A stretch of 64,000 bases of DNA from positions 62,001 to 126,000 of the forward strand of contig NZ_JBHMFC010000016.1 in NCBI RefSeq assembly GCF_042427585.1, read 5' to 3'. Under the pieces are notes generated by a model. It worked only from the letters and a program-made list of their open reading frames with translations, was not told the origin of the DNA and did not search any database. Shown here piece after piece: positions 8,804 through 18,335 of the stretch; the first letter of the stretch is position 1, and the number at the start of each line of letters is the position of its first letter. Source of the DNA: Pseudalgibacter ostreae. Its GTDB lineage: Bacteria; Bacteroidota; Bacteroidia; Flavobacteriales; Flavobacteriaceae. Both the position numbers and the translations under genes were made by a program.

Positions 8804-10099
8804 ATGCCCATGACTACAACAAAAAACCAAGTAGGCCGAACATCATTGCTCATTTCAATTGCAGGCTTAATAATTGTTCAAGCCCTTATTTATATAGGCT
8901 ATTTAGAAAACCCATATTGGCATATTCTTTTAGCTGGATTTGAAGCGGCAACTATAGGCGGTTTTGCAGATTGGTTTGCTGTACGGGCCTTGTTTCACGA
9001 AATCCCCATTCCTGTTATTAGAAAACACACCAATATTATAGTAAGGAACAGAGATAAATTAACAGAGGGCGTTATTGATTTAGTTACCAATAAATGGCTA
9101 TCTCCAGAGATAATTAATGAAAAGCTATCCGATGTTCACATTGTTGAAAATTTGGTAAAGACATTAAAAGAACCTCAAAACCTTATAAAAATTGTCGGTT
9201 TTATAAAAAAAATAAGCACCCGTTTAGCCTCTAACATAGACACCCCAGAGGTTACCAAAATACTTCAAACCCTATTAGAACAGCAAATTAAAGGCATTGA
9301 TCTAGCAACACCGCTAGGCGAGTGGTTAAAAAAATCTGTTAACAAAGGCGACCACAAGGCGCTTTGGGATTTAGTATTGGATTCTGCAGGAAAAACCATT
9401 AATGATGATTCTACGCGCACAACTCTCTTAACTCTAATTGAGAGCCAAATGAAAGAATATAAAGATGAAGGATTCTGGAAACGGATTATCATAAAATTCG
9501 CAGTAGGCGTTGGAGGTGTCGATAACCAATCTATCGTAGATAAAATTATTAATTCGATGAATGATTTTATAAAAGAGACCAAAGAAAATCCTAATCATGC
9601 TGTACGTATAAAGTTTGATAAAAGTATTCTAGATTTTGCTCAAAATCTTATTGATAGAGATGAAGATGCCGTAAAAACCGTTAAAGCTCTACAGGACAAG
9701 CTCGTAGACAACTCAGATGCCAAACACCTGATACAAGGTCTTTTAAACAATTTTAAAACTTCAATTATAAAGCAATTAGAAGAAAACGACACGCCGTTTA
9801 TTCATTTTATTAAGCAAAATGTTGAAAAACTTTTAAATGAACTGGAAGAAGACCAGGCTTTGCAGCAAAAAACAGACAAATGGATTAAAGATAGTATTGA
9901 ACATTTAATTACTAAATATCACCATGAAATTGGAGAAATGGTTAGAATGAGCTTATCTAAATTAAATAATTTTGAATTAGTAAACCAAATCGAAGAAAAA
10001 GTTGGAAATGACCTGCAGTATATCAGACTAAACGGGGCCGTTGTTGGTGGATTTATAGGAATAATGATTTACTTAATCCGAGTACTTCTGTTACAATAG
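8804..10099 (+). CDS. DUF445 family inner-membrane protein
   Basis: A 431-residue protein with one membrane helix near the N-terminus (about 14-32) and one at the C-terminus (about 412-430). Just after the first helix is the DUF445 signature GGFADWFAVRALFHE, then TNIIVRNRDKLTEGV. The middle 350 residues are helical and charged, with likely coiled coil. The role of DUF445 proteins is not known to me; homologues are widespread in bacteria (E. coli YjiN type). The start could be ATG 8804 or ATG 8810 (MPM). The gene is monocistronic and converges with the SusCD operon. Confidence 0.88.
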   Translation: MPMTTTKNQVGRTSLLISIAGLIIVQALIYIGYLENPYWHILLAGFEAATIGGFADWFAVRALFHEIPIPVIRKHTNIIVRNRDKLTEGVIDLVTNKWLSPEIINEKLSDVHIVENLVKTLKEPQNLIKIVGFIKKISTRLASNIDTPEVTKILQTLLEQQIKGIDLATPLGEWLKKSVNKGDHKALWDLVLDSAGKTINDDSTRTTLLTLIESQMKEYKDEGFWKRIIIKFAVGVGGVDNQSIVDKIINSMNDFIKETKENPNHAVRIKFDKSILDFAQNLIDRDEDAVKTVKALQDKLVDNSDAKHLIQGLLNNFKTSIIKQLEENDTPFIHFIKQNVEKLLNELEEDQALQQKTDKWIKDSIEHLITKYHHEIGEMVRMSLSKLNNFELVNQIEEKVGNDLQYIRLNGAVVGGFIGIMIYLIRVLLLQ

Positions 10100-10180
10100 C
10101 AATACACATCATAAAAAACACGTTGTTTTTAAACTATTCTGAACAGTAGCTCATCTTAAACATTTAACGTTTTTGAGTTT

Positions 10181-10220
10181 AAAACAAAAGAGCAGTGTTT
10201 AGCTAAAAACACTGCTCTTT
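10181..10220 (-). terminator. Terminator of the SusC-SusD operon
   Basis: A perfect 14-bp stem (AAAGAGCAGTGTTT at 10187-10200 and its complement at 10207-10220) encloses a 6-base loop. On the minus strand TGTTTT follows. It lies 21 bases beyond the susD stop codon. Confidence 0.85.
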
Positions 10221-10241
10221 ACAAACTACTACCAAACTAAA

Positions 10242-11765
10242 CTAATATCCTGCGTTTTGATCTGCTTGATTAATTAAAGTGTTTCTACTTATTTCATTAG
10301 CAGGTATTGGATAAACTTTATTTTTAGATGTGTAACCAAAGCCAGAAAGTTCTGTATCTGCCAACCCCCATCGTACTAAATCCCAAAACCGCTGACCTTC
10401 AAATGCTAATTCCAATTGACGCTCTAAAACAATAGCATCAAAAAGGCTAGCTCCTGTAGCGGTTACATCTGAAAGATTAGCTCTATTTCTCACTTTATTC
10501 AATTCTATTAAAGCTTTGGGGTCTTCATTATTTTTATGGTAGGCCTCTGCCGCCATTAACAATACATCTGCATACCTTAACAACCTCCAGTTAATACCAT
10601 AGTTTAATTCGTTTGTTGGGCCTGCGGTATCTTCAGGTCTTGTAGTGTATTTTAGCCTAACATACCCTTCATAATCATGAATTCCAGCATCTGGAGGATT
10701 TACAGCACCTCCAGCCGCTATCAAATCGGCTTCAGAAATCAACGTGGCATTTTTACGAGTCACATCACCAGCACTGTCGAAAGCATTACCGATTTTAGAA
10801 GTAGGTAAGTTAAACCCCCATCCATTTGCAAGGCCAATAGCCGCTACATCAAAAATCCCATCACCTCTAGGCCCCATGAGCTGGGCATGAATATTGCTCT
10901 CTGGACGCCCTCCCCAAGGGAAATTCCCCCAATCGTAAGACTCTGTACTTACATAGTTTAACTCTATTAATGATTCAATACCATTTTCTGAGCTAGCGTT
11001 CCAAACATTTTTAAAGTCTGGTTCTAAATCAAAAGCACCAGACGCAATCACGTTCTCAAACTCAAGTGCAGCTAAATCATATTTTTCTTGGAATAAATAT
11101 ACTTTTCCTAAAACGGCTTTAGCAGCTTCTTTTGAAATTCTAAAAGGCTGAGCAATGGCCGCCCTAACAGGCAAGCCATCGATAGCCACCCCTAAATCAT
11201 CTTCTATTTGCTCATATACTTTACTTTTAGGACTTCTTGCCAATGCAAACTCACCTATAGACTGTGGTGTTGTTATTCTTAAAGGCACATCTCCAAACAG
11301 CGTTACTAATTCAAAATAACTATACGCTCTTAAAAATTTGGCTTCAGCAATAAATTTATCTTTTGTGCTCAACTCTGAAACCTCTAGTTTTTCAATCAAA
11401 ACATTGGCCAAACCTATTGTCTTATAGAATCCTTCCCAAACTCCAGTAATAACCGTGTTATCTGATACGTGTTGAAAATCATCAATTTGCTGAAGAGCGG
11501 GTTGATCTCCCACAGTACTTCCCGCATTGGCATGATCTCCAGGTAAAACTTTGATAAAAAAAGCACTGTTCCAATCTCTATTATAATTCCATGCCATAAG
11601 ATCGTAAATCCCAAAAATAACAGATTCTGCTTCAGCGTCAGTTGTTAAAAAATCCGCTTCATTAACCTTACCTATAGGGTCTACTTCTGTAAAATCACTG
11701 CTACAGGAGGTATAATTAAAAATAATTAATATCCCTAGTGTTACAATTTTTATATATTTTTTCAT
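10242..11765 (-). CDS. SusD/RagB-family glycan-binding outer-membrane lipoprotein
   Basis: SusD-like proteins sit on the cell surface as the lid of a SusC channel and bind oligosaccharides. The protein has 507 residues. A lipoprotein signal peptide ends in the lipobox YTSC (Cys at about residue 21). TPR-like helical repeats follow (for example LRAYSYFELVTLFGDVPLR and KAVLGKVYLFQEKYDLAALEFE), and the C-terminal RagB region contains RYADVLLMAAEAYHKNNE and ERQLELAFEGQRFWDLVRWG. The gene starts 22 bases after susC and closes the operon with a strong terminator. Nearby cellobiose phosphorylase suggests a beta-glucan oligosaccharide ligand, which is inference. Confidence 0.95.
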   Translation of the reverse strand: MKKYIKIVTLGILIIFNYTSCSSDFTEVDPIGKVNEADFLTTDAEAESVIFGIYDLMAWNYNRDWNSAFFIKVLPGDHANAGSTVGDQPALQQIDDFQHVSDNTVITGVWEGFYKTIGLANVLIEKLEVSELSTKDKFIAEAKFLRAYSYFELVTLFGDVPLRITTPQSIGEFALARSPKSKVYEQIEDDLGVAIDGLPVRAAIAQPFRISKEAAKAVLGKVYLFQEKYDLAALEFENVIASGAFDLEPDFKNVWNASSENGIESLIELNYVSTESYDWGNFPWGGRPESNIHAQLMGPRGDGIFDVAAIGLANGWGFNLPTSKIGNAFDSAGDVTRKNATLISEADLIAAGGAVNPPDAGIHDYEGYVRLKYTTRPEDTAGPTNELNYGINWRLLRYADVLLMAAEAYHKNNEDPKALIELNKVRNRANLSDVTATGASLFDAIVLERQLELAFEGQRFWDLVRWGLADTELSGFGYTSKNKVYPIPANEISRNTLINQADQNAGY

Positions 11766-11787
11766 GTTCTAAAATTTAATTTTAAGA

Positions 11788-14700
11788 TTATAGATTTACA
11801 GATAAGCCAAATATTATCTTACCTGGAATTGGGTATACACCACGATCGATACCTTGACCCGAATTAAAAGTACTTCCTGCTTCAGGGTCTAGACCTTCGT
11901 ATTTAGTAAACGTAAAATAATCTTCAACAGAAATCGAAACCCGCAAACGATCCAGTTTTATTTTTTCTAAAATTTCTGAAGGCAGCGAATAACCTATTTG
12001 AATTTGTTTAATTCGCATATACGAGCCATCACCCACCATTAAATCACTTCTATACAAGTAATCACTACTAACATCGGCCTTAGGATATGACGCATTACTT
12101 CCAGCACCCGTCCATCTTCCTTCATATAAAAATGCAGGTTTATTAGAGTACGGCCTATCTGTTCTGTTCCATAACATGTATATTTCATTGCCTTGTGTGC
12201 CTTGAAAATTCACATTAAAATCGAAATCTTTATAGCCTAAGTTAATTTGGCCTCCATATAAAATATCGGGATGCGGATCGCCAATATTAGTAATATCATT
12301 AGGGGTGATATCGCCACTGCCATCTACATCCACTATAATAGGGGCTCCTGTAGCATCATCTATACCATTGGTTTTATACCCTCTATAATACCAAATAGGC
12401 TCTCCTTTTTCAAAACGAGTAGTATCGAAACCTCTAACGTTTACACCATCTATTGGAGAATCTACGGCTAGATCTGTTACTTCATTTTTAAGTGTAGATA
12501 AGTTTAAGTTGATGCCATAAGAGAAGTCTCCCGTTTTATTATTGTAGCCCAATTCAAACTCCCATCCTTTATTAGAGACAGTACCCCCGTTAAAATTACC
12601 AAATTCTCGACCTACAGATAAAGGAATTAAACCATTACCGCTTACAATTAAATCTTTTGTTTTTTTATCGTAATAATCCGTAGAAAACGTAAGCCTTCCT
12701 TTAAACGCTCTTAAATCCATACCAATATCTAACTGCTCAGACGTTTCCCAAGTTAAATCGGCATTAGGGATACCTCCAGCTTCATAACCGGGCAAAAAGC
12801 CACCGTTACCATCGGGTATTTTAATACCTGCACTGGTGAAGAACTGCAAGTCTTCATTCCCGTATAAATTTTGATCACTACCTACTTGCCCCCAACTTCC
12901 GCGAAATTTTAAATAATCTATTTTTGAAGTATTGCCCCAGAAATTTTCTTTAGAAATTACCCAACCTGCAGATAAAGAAGGAAAGTAAGCCGCTTTATTA
13001 GCATCGGAGAATGCACTTGACACATCATAGCGCAAGGTACCCTCTAAGAGATATTTTTCATCGTACCCATACGAGAACCTTCCAAATGTGGATCTTTTTC
13101 TTCTTTCCACATAAGTTCCTCCTGTTTTATCCAAGTCGTCATCTTGAGAAAAATCATGATACGCATAATTTCCTGCTTGCTTAGGCATTGGCCCAGAGAA
13201 GAGATAGAAATTGGGTGCTTGATATTTTTCGGCAGAAACACCTAACAACAGGGTATAATCATGCTTTTTATAGGTATTGCTATACGTTGCAAAGTTATCC
13301 CACAACCAAGAGCTGTTCTTTCTAATATTATCATCAATAGTTGCTAATGCATTTTGTCGTTCTGAAGACACATAGTAAACCGGATTCCAATTATGCTCCA
13401 CAGAATAGTTTACATCTACCCCAAATCTGGAAGTTATCACTAAACCTTCAAAAGGCGTAACATTGGCGTAAAATGAACCTAATATCTTATCGGTTTTAAT
13501 GTTTCTGTTTTGAAGAGTCAACATGGCTACGGGATTTGCAATTTCTCCTGTTACGTAAGCAGGCAAACCATAGTAGTCGCCATTTTTATCAGATAGAATA
13601 GTATACCCCTGATTAACCAAATCGGTCACTTTATTTGGTGTTCCATCGGTATAAGTTACAGGCGTTAAAGGATCCATTAACAAGGCATTATTTAACACAC
13701 TTCGATACTCATCATCTTCCGTAATAATATCTCTACTCGTATTAGAGTAAGTTAGGTTATTCCCCACTTCCAACCATTTATTTATTTGATGCTTAGAATT
13801 TAATCGCGCCGTATACCGTTTAAAATTAGCGCGATCTCCGCCCACAATCCCATCTTGGTTGGTGTATGAGCCAGATAAGAGATAACTAGATTTTTCTGAA
13901 CCTCCGGCGAAACTTAAATGGTGTTTTTCTACCCATGCATTTTCAAACACTTCGTTTAACCAATTTGTATTGATCCCATTTGAAGGAATATTTTGCACAC
14001 CAGCTTCGTTTAGATAAGTTCTATACTGCGACTCGTCCATCAACTCCATCTTGGTGCGCTCAGATTGATAACCAAATTGAGAGTTATAAGAGATTACCGG
14101 TTTATCGTAATTCTTTCCAGATTTTGTAGTAATTAATACCACACCATTTGCGCCCTCTGTACCATAAATAGCAGAAGATGCAGCGTCTTTTAAAATTTCT
14201 ATAGATTGGATGTCCCCACCATCAATATTATCAATACTACTTGTTTTCATACCGTCTACTATATATATAGGATCGGAATTCCCATTAGAACCTGTTCCTC
14301 TAATTCTAATTTTAGAACCAGCTCCAGGCGATCCCGAATTACTTAAAACAGAAATACCAGAAACTTTTCCTTGTATGGCCTGCTCTACCCTTGTAGACGC
14401 ATTATTTTGAATATCATCGGCCTTTATACTGGAAATAGCGCCCGTTACTAAGCTTTTCTTTTGCGTACCGTACCCTACAACAATGATCTCATCTAATTGA
14501 CTAGCATCTTCAACTAAAATAAAGTTAATAACGGTTTGGTTGTTTACAGGCATTTCTTTTGCTGCGTAGCCCACAAAACTCACTTTAAGTGTGGCATTAG
14601 AAACCACATTCTCTAATGTAAATTTACCATCAAAATCAGTCGTTGCACCCTGACTAGTGCCTTTCACAATAACAGATGCCCCAGGTAATGGCCCATTAGC

Positions 14701-14796
14701 ATCAGACACTGTTCCTGTTATATTTTGCGCTTGCGCATAGTAGCAAAACGAAGATAATACAAGGAATAAAATGTTTCTTAAACTTTGAATTTTCAT
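11788..14796 (-). CDS. SusC/RagA-family TonB-dependent outer-membrane transporter
   Basis: Imports oligosaccharides across the outer membrane using TonB energy, paired with the SusD lid. The protein has 1002 residues: a signal peptide (1-23, ending AQA), a carboxypeptidase-regulatory-like domain (about 25-100, NITGTVSDANGPLPGASV), a TonB-box-like segment DEIIVVGYGTQKK, a plug domain with the SusC signature DPIYIVDGMK and DAASSAIYGTEGANGVVLITTK, and a 22-strand barrel ending in GKIIFGLSVNL. It is the first gene of the operon. A -7 motif and an inverted repeat lie in its leader, and an AraC-type regulator is divergent. Confidence 0.96.
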   Translation of the reverse strand: MKIQSLRNILFLVLSSFCYYAQAQNITGTVSDANGPLPGASVIVKGTSQGATTDFDGKFTLENVVSNATLKVSFVGYAAKEMPVNNQTVINFILVEDASQLDEIIVVGYGTQKKSLVTGAISSIKADDIQNNASTRVEQAIQGKVSGISVLSNSGSPGAGSKIRIRGTGSNGNSDPIYIVDGMKTSSIDNIDGGDIQSIEILKDAASSAIYGTEGANGVVLITTKSGKNYDKPVISYNSQFGYQSERTKMELMDESQYRTYLNEAGVQNIPSNGINTNWLNEVFENAWVEKHHLSFAGGSEKSSYLLSGSYTNQDGIVGGDRANFKRYTARLNSKHQINKWLEVGNNLTYSNTSRDIITEDDEYRSVLNNALLMDPLTPVTYTDGTPNKVTDLVNQGYTILSDKNGDYYGLPAYVTGEIANPVAMLTLQNRNIKTDKILGSFYANVTPFEGLVITSRFGVDVNYSVEHNWNPVYYVSSERQNALATIDDNIRKNSSWLWDNFATYSNTYKKHDYTLLLGVSAEKYQAPNFYLFSGPMPKQAGNYAYHDFSQDDDLDKTGGTYVERRKRSTFGRFSYGYDEKYLLEGTLRYDVSSAFSDANKAAYFPSLSAGWVISKENFWGNTSKIDYLKFRGSWGQVGSDQNLYGNEDLQFFTSAGIKIPDGNGGFLPGYEAGGIPNADLTWETSEQLDIGMDLRAFKGRLTFSTDYYDKKTKDLIVSGNGLIPLSVGREFGNFNGGTVSNKGWEFELGYNNKTGDFSYGINLNLSTLKNEVTDLAVDSPIDGVNVRGFDTTRFEKGEPIWYYRGYKTNGIDDATGAPIIVDVDGSGDITPNDITNIGDPHPDILYGGQINLGYKDFDFNVNFQGTQGNEIYMLWNRTDRPYSNKPAFLYEGRWTGAGSNASYPKADVSSDYLYRSDLMVGDGSYMRIKQIQIGYSLPSEILEKIKLDRLRVSISVEDYFTFTKYEGLDPEAGSTFNSGQGIDRGVYPIPGKIIFGLSVNL

Positions 14797-14825
14797 AAAT
14801 ATTTAGTTTTTTTATGTTCATTAGC

Positions 14826-14858
14826 ATACTCAATACATTTAAAGTTTTGTTTGAGTAT
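14826..14858 (-). promoter_or_regulatory. Inverted repeat in the susC leader
   Basis: ATACTCAA (14826-14833) and TTGAGTAT (14851-14858) are perfect inverted copies separated by 17 bases. They lie just downstream of the putative -7 element and upstream of the susC start. They could be an operator for the divergent AraC protein or a hairpin in the leader RNA. Confidence 0.5.
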
Positions 14859-14863
14859 CTTTA

Positions 14864-14871
14864 CAAAGCTA
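14864..14871 (-). promoter_or_regulatory. Candidate -7 element of the susC promoter
   Basis: The minus strand reads TAGCTTTG, an exact TAnnTTTG match, giving a leader of about 60 bases. No clear -33 TTTG box is present, as would fit a promoter that needs an activator. Confidence 0.55.
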
Positions 14872-14949
14872 TGCAACATGTTAAATAATTGTTAATATAA
14901 AATTGTCATTTATTAGTATTTTTATTACATACCAAACAACAAAAACATC

Positions 14950-15822
14950 ATGTCTCAAAATGCTCATAGAGAAATCACCCGATTAATACCAGAGGATAGC
15001 TTTTTGGTTGAAGAGCGGGTAAAAGACGACTTTGACTTTCCTATTCATTTTCATCCAGAGTACGAATTAAACTTTATTTATAGAGGAAAAGGGGTTAGAA
15101 GGATTATTGGCGATAGCACAGAAAACATCGACGATCTAGAACTCGTACTTATAGGCCCGAACATAGTACATGGCTGGGAACTCCATCAATGCACCTGCAA
15201 GGAGATTTACGAAATAACCATTCATATCCATGATGACCTATTAAATGAAAAAACCTTGTCCCGTAGAATTTTTAAACCTATAAAAGACATGTTTAATAGA
15301 TCTAAGCATGGGATTTTGTTTTCAAAAGGAACCACAATTACATTAATGCCCCGATTAATGACGCTCACTAAAATTAGTGGCATTCCATATTACCTTGAGT
15401 TTATTTCTATTTTGGACGAATTGGCTAATTCTGAAGGGCAAAGAATGCTTTCTAACTCTTCTGTAGCGCAATTGGATTTTCATAATAGTGATAAAATCAA
15501 AAAGGTTTATGAGTACATTCAAGAGAATTTCAACAAAACCATCACTTTAAGTGAAATTTCTGAACTGGTAAATATGAGCCCTGTTTCATTTAATAGATTT
15601 ATAAAAAAACGAACAGGAAAAACATTTATTTCTTACATAAATAGCACTAGAATAAGCTTTGCTACAAGATGGCTTTTAGAAACCGATCAAAGTATTGGAG
15701 ACATTAGCTTTAAATGCGGCTTTAACAATGTTGCTAATTTTAACAGACTTTTTAAAAAAGCAAAAAACTGCACTCCGAAAGAGTTTAGAAATGAATTTGT
15801 AGGCACAAAAAGAGTTTTATAA
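14950..15822 (+). CDS. AraC-family transcriptional regulator
   Basis: A 290-residue regulator. The N-terminal half is a cupin-like ligand-binding domain (FPIHFHPEYELNFIYRGKG, about residues 29-47, and LVLIGPNIVHGWEL). The C-terminal AraC DNA-binding domain with two helix-turn-helix motifs spans about residues 185-285 (ITLSEISELVNMSPVSFNRF and SIGDISFKCGFNNVANFNRLF). It is divergent from susC and converges with the cellobiose phosphorylase gene, so it probably controls this sugar locus in response to a sugar. The inverted repeat in the susC leader is a candidate binding site. AraC proteins are a less common regulator type for Bacteroidota sugar loci than hybrid sensors or anti-sigma pairs. Confidence 0.93.
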   Translation: MSQNAHREITRLIPEDSFLVEERVKDDFDFPIHFHPEYELNFIYRGKGVRRIIGDSTENIDDLELVLIGPNIVHGWELHQCTCKEIYEITIHIHDDLLNEKTLSRRIFKPIKDMFNRSKHGILFSKGTTITLMPRLMTLTKISGIPYYLEFISILDELANSEGQRMLSNSSVAQLDFHNSDKIKKVYEYIQENFNKTITLSEISELVNMSPVSFNRFIKKRTGKTFISYINSTRISFATRWLLETDQSIGDISFKCGFNNVANFNRLFKKAKNCTPKEFRNEFVGTKRVL

Positions 15823-15823
15823 A

Positions 15824-15852
15824 AAAACCTCAACACCCAGTATTGAGGTTTT
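15824..15852. terminator. Shared terminator between araC-type gene and GH94 gene
   Basis: AAAACCTCAA (15824-15833) and TTGAGGTTTT (15843-15852) form a 10-bp stem with a 9-base loop. The A and T flanks make it usable from both convergent genes. Confidence 0.8.
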
Positions 15853-15875
15853 AAAAGCAAATGAAATTATCTGTT

Positions 15876-18311
15876 CTATCCCATAGTAACGACTACATCA
15901 TGCGTTTTTCCTTTTTCAAGAACCGGAATAACGGTAGTATTTAACACACTCCCATTCACTAAAATCTGCTTAACGCCTTTACTTACATGGTCTGGATTTT
16001 TTACTTCTATATTATAAGTAGCACCCCTAAAAACTCTTTTCATTTTAAAGCCATCCCATTTTTTAGGAATACAAGGCTGTATTAAAAGTCCGTTGTAATC
16101 CGGTTTCACCCCTAAAATATATTGTGTAATGGCATAAAAGTTCCAAGAGGCTGTTCCAGATAGCCAAGAGTTCTTAGCTTCTCCAGGTTTAAAGGCCTCT
16201 TTACCAGCAATCATTTGGCAATACACATAAGGCTCTACTTTATGCAATTCTGAAATATCTTCTAAAAAACTAGGCGCAATTTTAGAATAATACTCATAAG
16301 CTTCGTCACCACGACCTAGTATGGTTTCACCAATCATAATCCAAGGGTTGTTGTGGCAAAAAATCCCTCCATTTTCTTTATAGCCCGCAGGGTAAGTTGA
16401 TATTTCCCCATATTCAATATAATATTTTGTAAATGCAGGACTGTTTAACACAATGCCATACTTGCAGTCCAAATGTTTTTTTACAGCGTTTAGGGATTTT
16501 TCCACCATACCGTCTTCCATTCCTATTTCGGCCATCGTGCACCAACCTTGTGATTCTATAAAGATTTTCCCCTCTTCATTAGTATTAGACCCCACTTTAT
16601 TTCCATAATAATCATAGGCACGTAAATACCACTCGCCGTCCCAACCGTCTTTTTTCACAGCCTCAATCATATTATCTATATGAATTTGCGCGTTATCAGC
16701 TTCCGTAGTTTCACCTATTTGATTACATAATTTCACAAATTCTTTTCCATAAACAACAAAAAGGCCGGCTATCATTAAACTCTCTGCTTTTCCATCTTTT
16801 TTATTCCCTGTGGTTTGAAAGGATTCATTAGGATCTTTAGAAAAACAATTTAAATTTAAACAATCATTCCAATCGGCTCTTCCTATTAATGGTAAGTTAT
16901 GCGGCCCTAAATTATTAACAACATGGTAAAACGAGGCTTTTAAGTGCTCAAAATGTGGCTTTGCTCGGGCAACATCATTATCAAAAGGTACAAGTTCCTC
17001 TAACAACGAAAAATCTCCAGTTTCTTTAATATACTCTGTAGTGGACAGTATCAACCATAAAGGATCATCGTTAAAGTTGCCACCTAAAACTGCATTTCCT
17101 TTTTTTGTTAAAGGTTGGTATTGATGATAACAAGAGCCATCTTCAAATTGTGTAGAAGCGATATCCACGATACGTTCACGGGCACGTTCTGGAATTTGAT
17201 GCACAAAGCCAATTAAATCTTGATTGGAGTCTCTAAAGCCCATGCCTCGTCCAATTCCCGATTCAAAAAATGAAGCAGATCGAGACATGTTAAACGTTAC
17301 CATACACTGGTACTGGTTCCAGATGTTCACCATTCTATCTAGTTTTTCTTCACCAGATTGAATGTTAATTTTACCTAATAAATTATCCCAATAGGCGCTT
17401 AGCGCATTAAATGCTGCAGTTACTTTTTCTACAGTATCAAATGTCGCAATCATGTCTTTTGCAGGCTTTTTATTGATTACAGATTTGCTTTCCCATTTAT
17501 CATCTTCTTCTACCTCAACATAACCCAACATAAAAACATAATCCTTTTCTTCTCCAGGTTGAAGCTCTACTTCAATATAGTGCGAAGCCACCGGAGACCA
17601 TCCATGGGCTTCGGTGTTTTTAGATTTTCCATCAGCAACCACATCAGGCGCATCAAACCCATTATAAAGACCAAGAAAAGATTCTCTATCCGTATCAAAG
17701 CCACTTATTTTTGTGTTAACAGAATAAAAGGCATAATGGTTTCGTCTTTCTTTAAATTCGGTTTTATGGTAAATTACAGCATCTTCAATTTCCACTTCTC
17801 CCGTATTAAAATTTCGTTGAAAATTTGTCATATCATCTTCGGCATTCCACAAACACCATTCAATGAAAGAGAATAATTTTAACTTTTTCACTTTTGAACT
17901 GGTGTTTTTAATAGTCACTTTCTGAATTTCCCCCCAAAAACCAAGCGGTATAAACTGAAGCACTTTGGCTTGGACGCCATTTTTAGAACTATTAAATTTA
18001 GTATAACTCATACCATGGCGGCACTCGTAACTATCTAACTCGGTTTTTACAGGTTTCCACCCTGGGCACCAAGTTGTTTCTTCATCTTTAATATAAAAAT
18101 ATTTCCCCCCATCGTCTGTAGGGACATTATTATACCTATAACGTGTTAATCTTCTAAATTTGGCATCTTTATAAAAAGTATATCCTCCAGAAGTGTTTGA
18201 GGTTAGAGAGAAGAAATCTTCATTGCCAAGGTAATTGATCCACGGGTAAGGTGTTTTAGCATTTGTAATTACGTATTCTCTGTTGTCATCATCAAAATGG
18301 CCGTATGTCAT
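15876..18311 (-). CDS. Cellobiose phosphorylase (GH94)
   Basis: Splits cellobiose with phosphate into glucose 1-phosphate and glucose, saving one ATP compared with hydrolysis. The protein has 811 residues, close to known cellobiose phosphorylases, and has no signal peptide, so it is cytoplasmic. Its N-terminus YGHFDDDNREYVIT, then TPYPWINYLG, and the RRLTRYRYNNVP segment are hallmarks of this specificity within GH94. The catalytic region GRADWNDCLNL contains D480 and D483, one of which is the general acid by family comparison. The gene lies 24 bases after the symporter gene in one operon, which supports uptake then phosphorolysis. Another beta-glucoside specificity within GH94 is possible but less likely. 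Confidence 0.92.
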   Translation of the reverse strand: MTYGHFDDDNREYVITNAKTPYPWINYLGNEDFFSLTSNTSGGYTFYKDAKFRRLTRYRYNNVPTDDGGKYFYIKDEETTWCPGWKPVKTELDSYECRHGMSYTKFNSSKNGVQAKVLQFIPLGFWGEIQKVTIKNTSSKVKKLKLFSFIEWCLWNAEDDMTNFQRNFNTGEVEIEDAVIYHKTEFKERRNHYAFYSVNTKISGFDTDRESFLGLYNGFDAPDVVADGKSKNTEAHGWSPVASHYIEVELQPGEEKDYVFMLGYVEVEEDDKWESKSVINKKPAKDMIATFDTVEKVTAAFNALSAYWDNLLGKINIQSGEEKLDRMVNIWNQYQCMVTFNMSRSASFFESGIGRGMGFRDSNQDLIGFVHQIPERARERIVDIASTQFEDGSCYHQYQPLTKKGNAVLGGNFNDDPLWLILSTTEYIKETGDFSLLEELVPFDNDVARAKPHFEHLKASFYHVVNNLGPHNLPLIGRADWNDCLNLNCFSKDPNESFQTTGNKKDGKAESLMIAGLFVVYGKEFVKLCNQIGETTEADNAQIHIDNMIEAVKKDGWDGEWYLRAYDYYGNKVGSNTNEEGKIFIESQGWCTMAEIGMEDGMVEKSLNAVKKHLDCKYGIVLNSPAFTKYYIEYGEISTYPAGYKENGGIFCHNNPWIMIGETILGRGDEAYEYYSKIAPSFLEDISELHKVEPYVYCQMIAGKEAFKPGEAKNSWLSGTASWNFYAITQYILGVKPDYNGLLIQPCIPKKWDGFKMKRVFRGATYNIEVKNPDHVSKGVKQILVNGSVLNTTVIPVLEKGKTHDVVVTMG

Positions 18312-18335
18312 GTGTGAAATTTTAGTTTTAATATT

